64,000 nucleotides of DNA, from the NCBI GenBank assembly GCA_030247725.1, contig JAOTRT010000015.1:33105-97104 (forward strand), read 5' to 3'. This stretch comes from Candidatus Nitricoxidireducens bremensis. GTDB lineage: Bacteria; Pseudomonadota; Gammaproteobacteria; Burkholderiales; Rhodocyclaceae. Within the stretch, counting starts at the first letter, position 1, and every line of letters starts with the position of its first letter. Of this stretch, positions 63,201 through 64,000 are shown piece after piece. A program made the translations under genes and the position numbers. Below the pieces are notes generated by a model. It did no database searches. It was given only the letters and a program-made list of their open reading frames with translations, and had not been told where the DNA came from.

Positions 63201-64000
63201 GCTGGCTGAGACAAGATTGGCTGTTCCTCTCTCGATTGCCCAACTCCCAAATCTACAAGGTCACGGCAATCTCTATGACTTGCATCAGGCAATGGCTAGA
63301 GATAGCAGTGGACAGCTTCATGGCTTGGTACAGAGCTTTACCGTCGAGAACGATGTCCAAGGCAGGAATGTGTTGTTCGAACAGATACTGTTCCGGTGGG
63401 CAGGAGTTCAATCTACCGCCCCAGGAAGCCGAGGTATATATGTCGATGCCCGTAAATTGGGAGTGCTGGAAGGGTTTCTGGGGGAACGATTTGTAGGTTC
63501 AGATGGGAACCAAAATCCTGGATATAACGTAGGCCCCGCGCTCGATGAACCGTACCAGAAACTGGCGGCTGTCCTGTATGGACAGCTTATGGCTCAGACA
63601 CATCTTAAGAGCCTCTACGACTCCATTAGATGGAATGTCGACGTCTCATCAAAATTGGTAAAAGCTGATTTCACTCTCGTTGTGTCGCAATTGGATTGCG
63701 CGTACACAATAGACGCCCAGGTCGCGATTGCTAACTTGAAAGAATTCCTGCGTACTGCCCAGGTGCTGGGGGTTCTATCCAACTCGAATTTGGGATGCCT
63801 CAGTTATCCGGCGTGGTTCTTTGACCAAGATGGACTGATGATCGGCGGGCGAGAGATTGGCGTTCTCGTCGCAGGTTCTGGCAACGACACGATCACAGAC
63901 AGCGATGGTAGCGACACGATTGATGGTGGTGCCGGGGATGACACGATCACCGATTCTGGGACGGGGACCAACGTTCTGAGAGGTGGTGATGGGAATGATC
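60217..64000 (+). CDS. Large RTX protein with a lipase/hydrolase domain (partial, open at right edge)
   Basis: At least 1261 residues, no stop before the window ends. GAGGAGA precedes the ATG. The N-terminal part is an alpha/beta-hydrolase with the nucleophile elbow NGHSLGGHLATAFARLF (S166). RTX repeats occupy about residues 490-665 (GGNDDLRGQGGADYIEGGTGNDQLDGGADGD). A calcium-rich module follows at 828-970 (DLNGDGIETTSV, NGNGRIESGRELFG, DTNGDGVVDADD). A second RTX block starts near 1215 and runs off the edge. No Sec signal is seen; the protein fits the type I exporter upstream. It may act as a secreted lipase or polymer hydrolase. Confidence 0.85.
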   Translation, partial: MTTINDAYINALLADAAYADNLQDGLSDGDLAVQLAPRMTQPQAAFIAANFSIIAHNESSDLTGSGFDATVWAGNPGTQYAGKMYVSMQGTLGPADFLTDGDLATSGAARAQILDMVNWWLRITTPTTSQASQIRIGLDGSFVAGNPVAGTGQLVGVSHVEVNGHSLGGHLATAFARLFGGTLTIDHVTTFNSAGFHAISEPVFLNLENLLGTGAGGFLSDDKQTNVFAEHGISVTTNSFFFSQIGQRLSLFNEEGSAPSNHSMYKLTDALALMNAMSVFDQNLTIETANTILDAAAASADRSLESMLDAMRKLAGSTDTTQTTVGDVGDSAASRVDYHGKLALLLGMVQNNSTLRGTIVPLGANASDAAALAKTDLAYRYALSELNPFAVIGFDYSRFNANGELDLVDSASGTGSLSDKWLTDRAAMLAWTNKADQTDTIHVDSGQALDGAWEFDDYKTGKSVIVQPAGGIGNAEHYVRFGSDQDSFIVGGSKSDRLYGMGGNDDLRGQGGADYIEGGTGNDQLDGGADGDTMAGGTGDDTYLVDEGTDVVIERFGEGTDTIYAATNYVLPENVENLILTGRGNLAATGNELDNVLIGGDDASNVINGSGGADLIVGGQRRDWLIGGGGDEDIVFGDGGDDILLAGGGSATLIGDSGNDAYFYNSTADGAVAIEDIDGSVYYDGSLLQGGKRQDEGNVYSDGAGNQYVWAGGVLTINGNVTVTDFRNGDLSIVLTDENGNPDPENRGGSGDGSGNAGGGTGSNGDARGKGWAGSPNGGRSRDLRRWGIPGLSPFPGDFRAVRDRFLGAKTMGIVDPSKLPSPIVLDLNGDGIETTSVDSSTYFDHDANGFAERTGWVGKDDGLLVWDRNGNGRIESGRELFGSESILADGTKAENGFAALAELDTNGDGVVDADDTGFADLRVWRDANGDGYSVPDELLSLADAGVASIDVDYNTSTHVDSFGNEHRQVGGFTRTDGSYGEAVDVWFVSDSSDTLAETRLAVPLSIAQLPNLQGHGNLYDLHQAMARDSSGQLHGLVQSFTVENDVQGRNVLFEQILFRWAGVQSTAPGSRGIYVDARKLGVLEGFLGERFVGSDGNQNPGYNVGPALDEPYQKLAAVLYGQLMAQTHLKSLYDSIRWNVDVSSKLVKADFTLVVSQLDCAYTIDAQVAIANLKEFLRTAQVLGVLSNSNLGCLSYPAWFFDQDGLMIGGREIGVLVAGSGNDTITDSDGSDTIDGGAGDDTITDSGTGTNVLRGGDGND

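Overview
The window looks like a chromosome segment of a nitrogen-fixing betaproteobacterium, most likely of the Rhodocyclales (Azoarcus, Dechloromonas, Azospira or Azonexus type). The reasons are the GC-rich coding style, the housekeeping order lepA-lepB-DUF4845-rnc-era-recO-pdxJ-acpS-nagZ, an Arg32-type EF-P next to its rhamnosyltransferase EarP, and a nif/rnf block with NifL-NifA control, NifA upstream sites and sigma-54 promoters. This placement is inferred from gene content; no search was run.

Layout. (1) 1-9286, core genes: the end of a BamC-like protein, an MBL hydrolase, rlmD, a Bax-inhibitor-1 protein, a 3-oxoadipyl-CoA-type thiolase, tRNA-Ser(TGA), queD, a radical SAM protein, a small XRE regulator, lysC and tRNA-Ser(GCT). 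(2) 9270-16942, a 7.7-kb integrated element in the 3' end of tRNA-Ser(GCT). It is bounded by an 18-bp direct repeat and carries a tyrosine integrase, a serine recombinase, a ParB-like protein, a T7 gp14-like internal virion protein, several unknown small genes and a 640-bp non-coding hub with repeats and palindromes. It has no recognisable capsid or terminase gene, so it may be a phage-derived satellite or a degraded prophage. (3) 17010-30913, core genes from lepA to pgsA, then tRNA-Gly, tRNA-Cys, tRNA-Leu and a DUF1178 gene. (4) 31036-54952, the nitrogen-fixation block: nifV-cysE-nifW-nifZ-nifM; a DUF3050 gene; rnfA-B-C-D-G-E-H on the minus strand; nifL-nifA; a nitronate-monooxygenase-like gene; a histidine kinase and FIST pair; nifB-fdx-nifO-flavodiiron-2Fe2S-FeSII-draG; and a SIR2-like/hemerythrin pair. 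nifHDK and draT are not in the window. (5) 55281-64000, a type I secretion ABC transporter, a small protein, a glycosyltransferase, a truncated RTX-type gene, a membrane protein and a large RTX protein with a lipase motif that runs off the right edge.

How the genes work together. NifA, held in check by NifL, would act at TGT-N10-ACA sites with sigma-54 promoters that I can read upstream of nifV, nifL, nifB and the SIR2-like gene. The products cover cofactor assembly (NifB, NifV, CysE), nitrogenase maturation (NifW, NifZ, NifM), electron supply (Rnf complex and ferredoxins), oxygen protection (flavodiiron protein, FeSII, hemerythrin) and post-translational control (DraG). The least familiar features are the tRNA-Ser element, a paired self-complementary element lying between rnfE and rnfG, and the NifA-type control region in front of the SIR2-like/hemerythrin pair.
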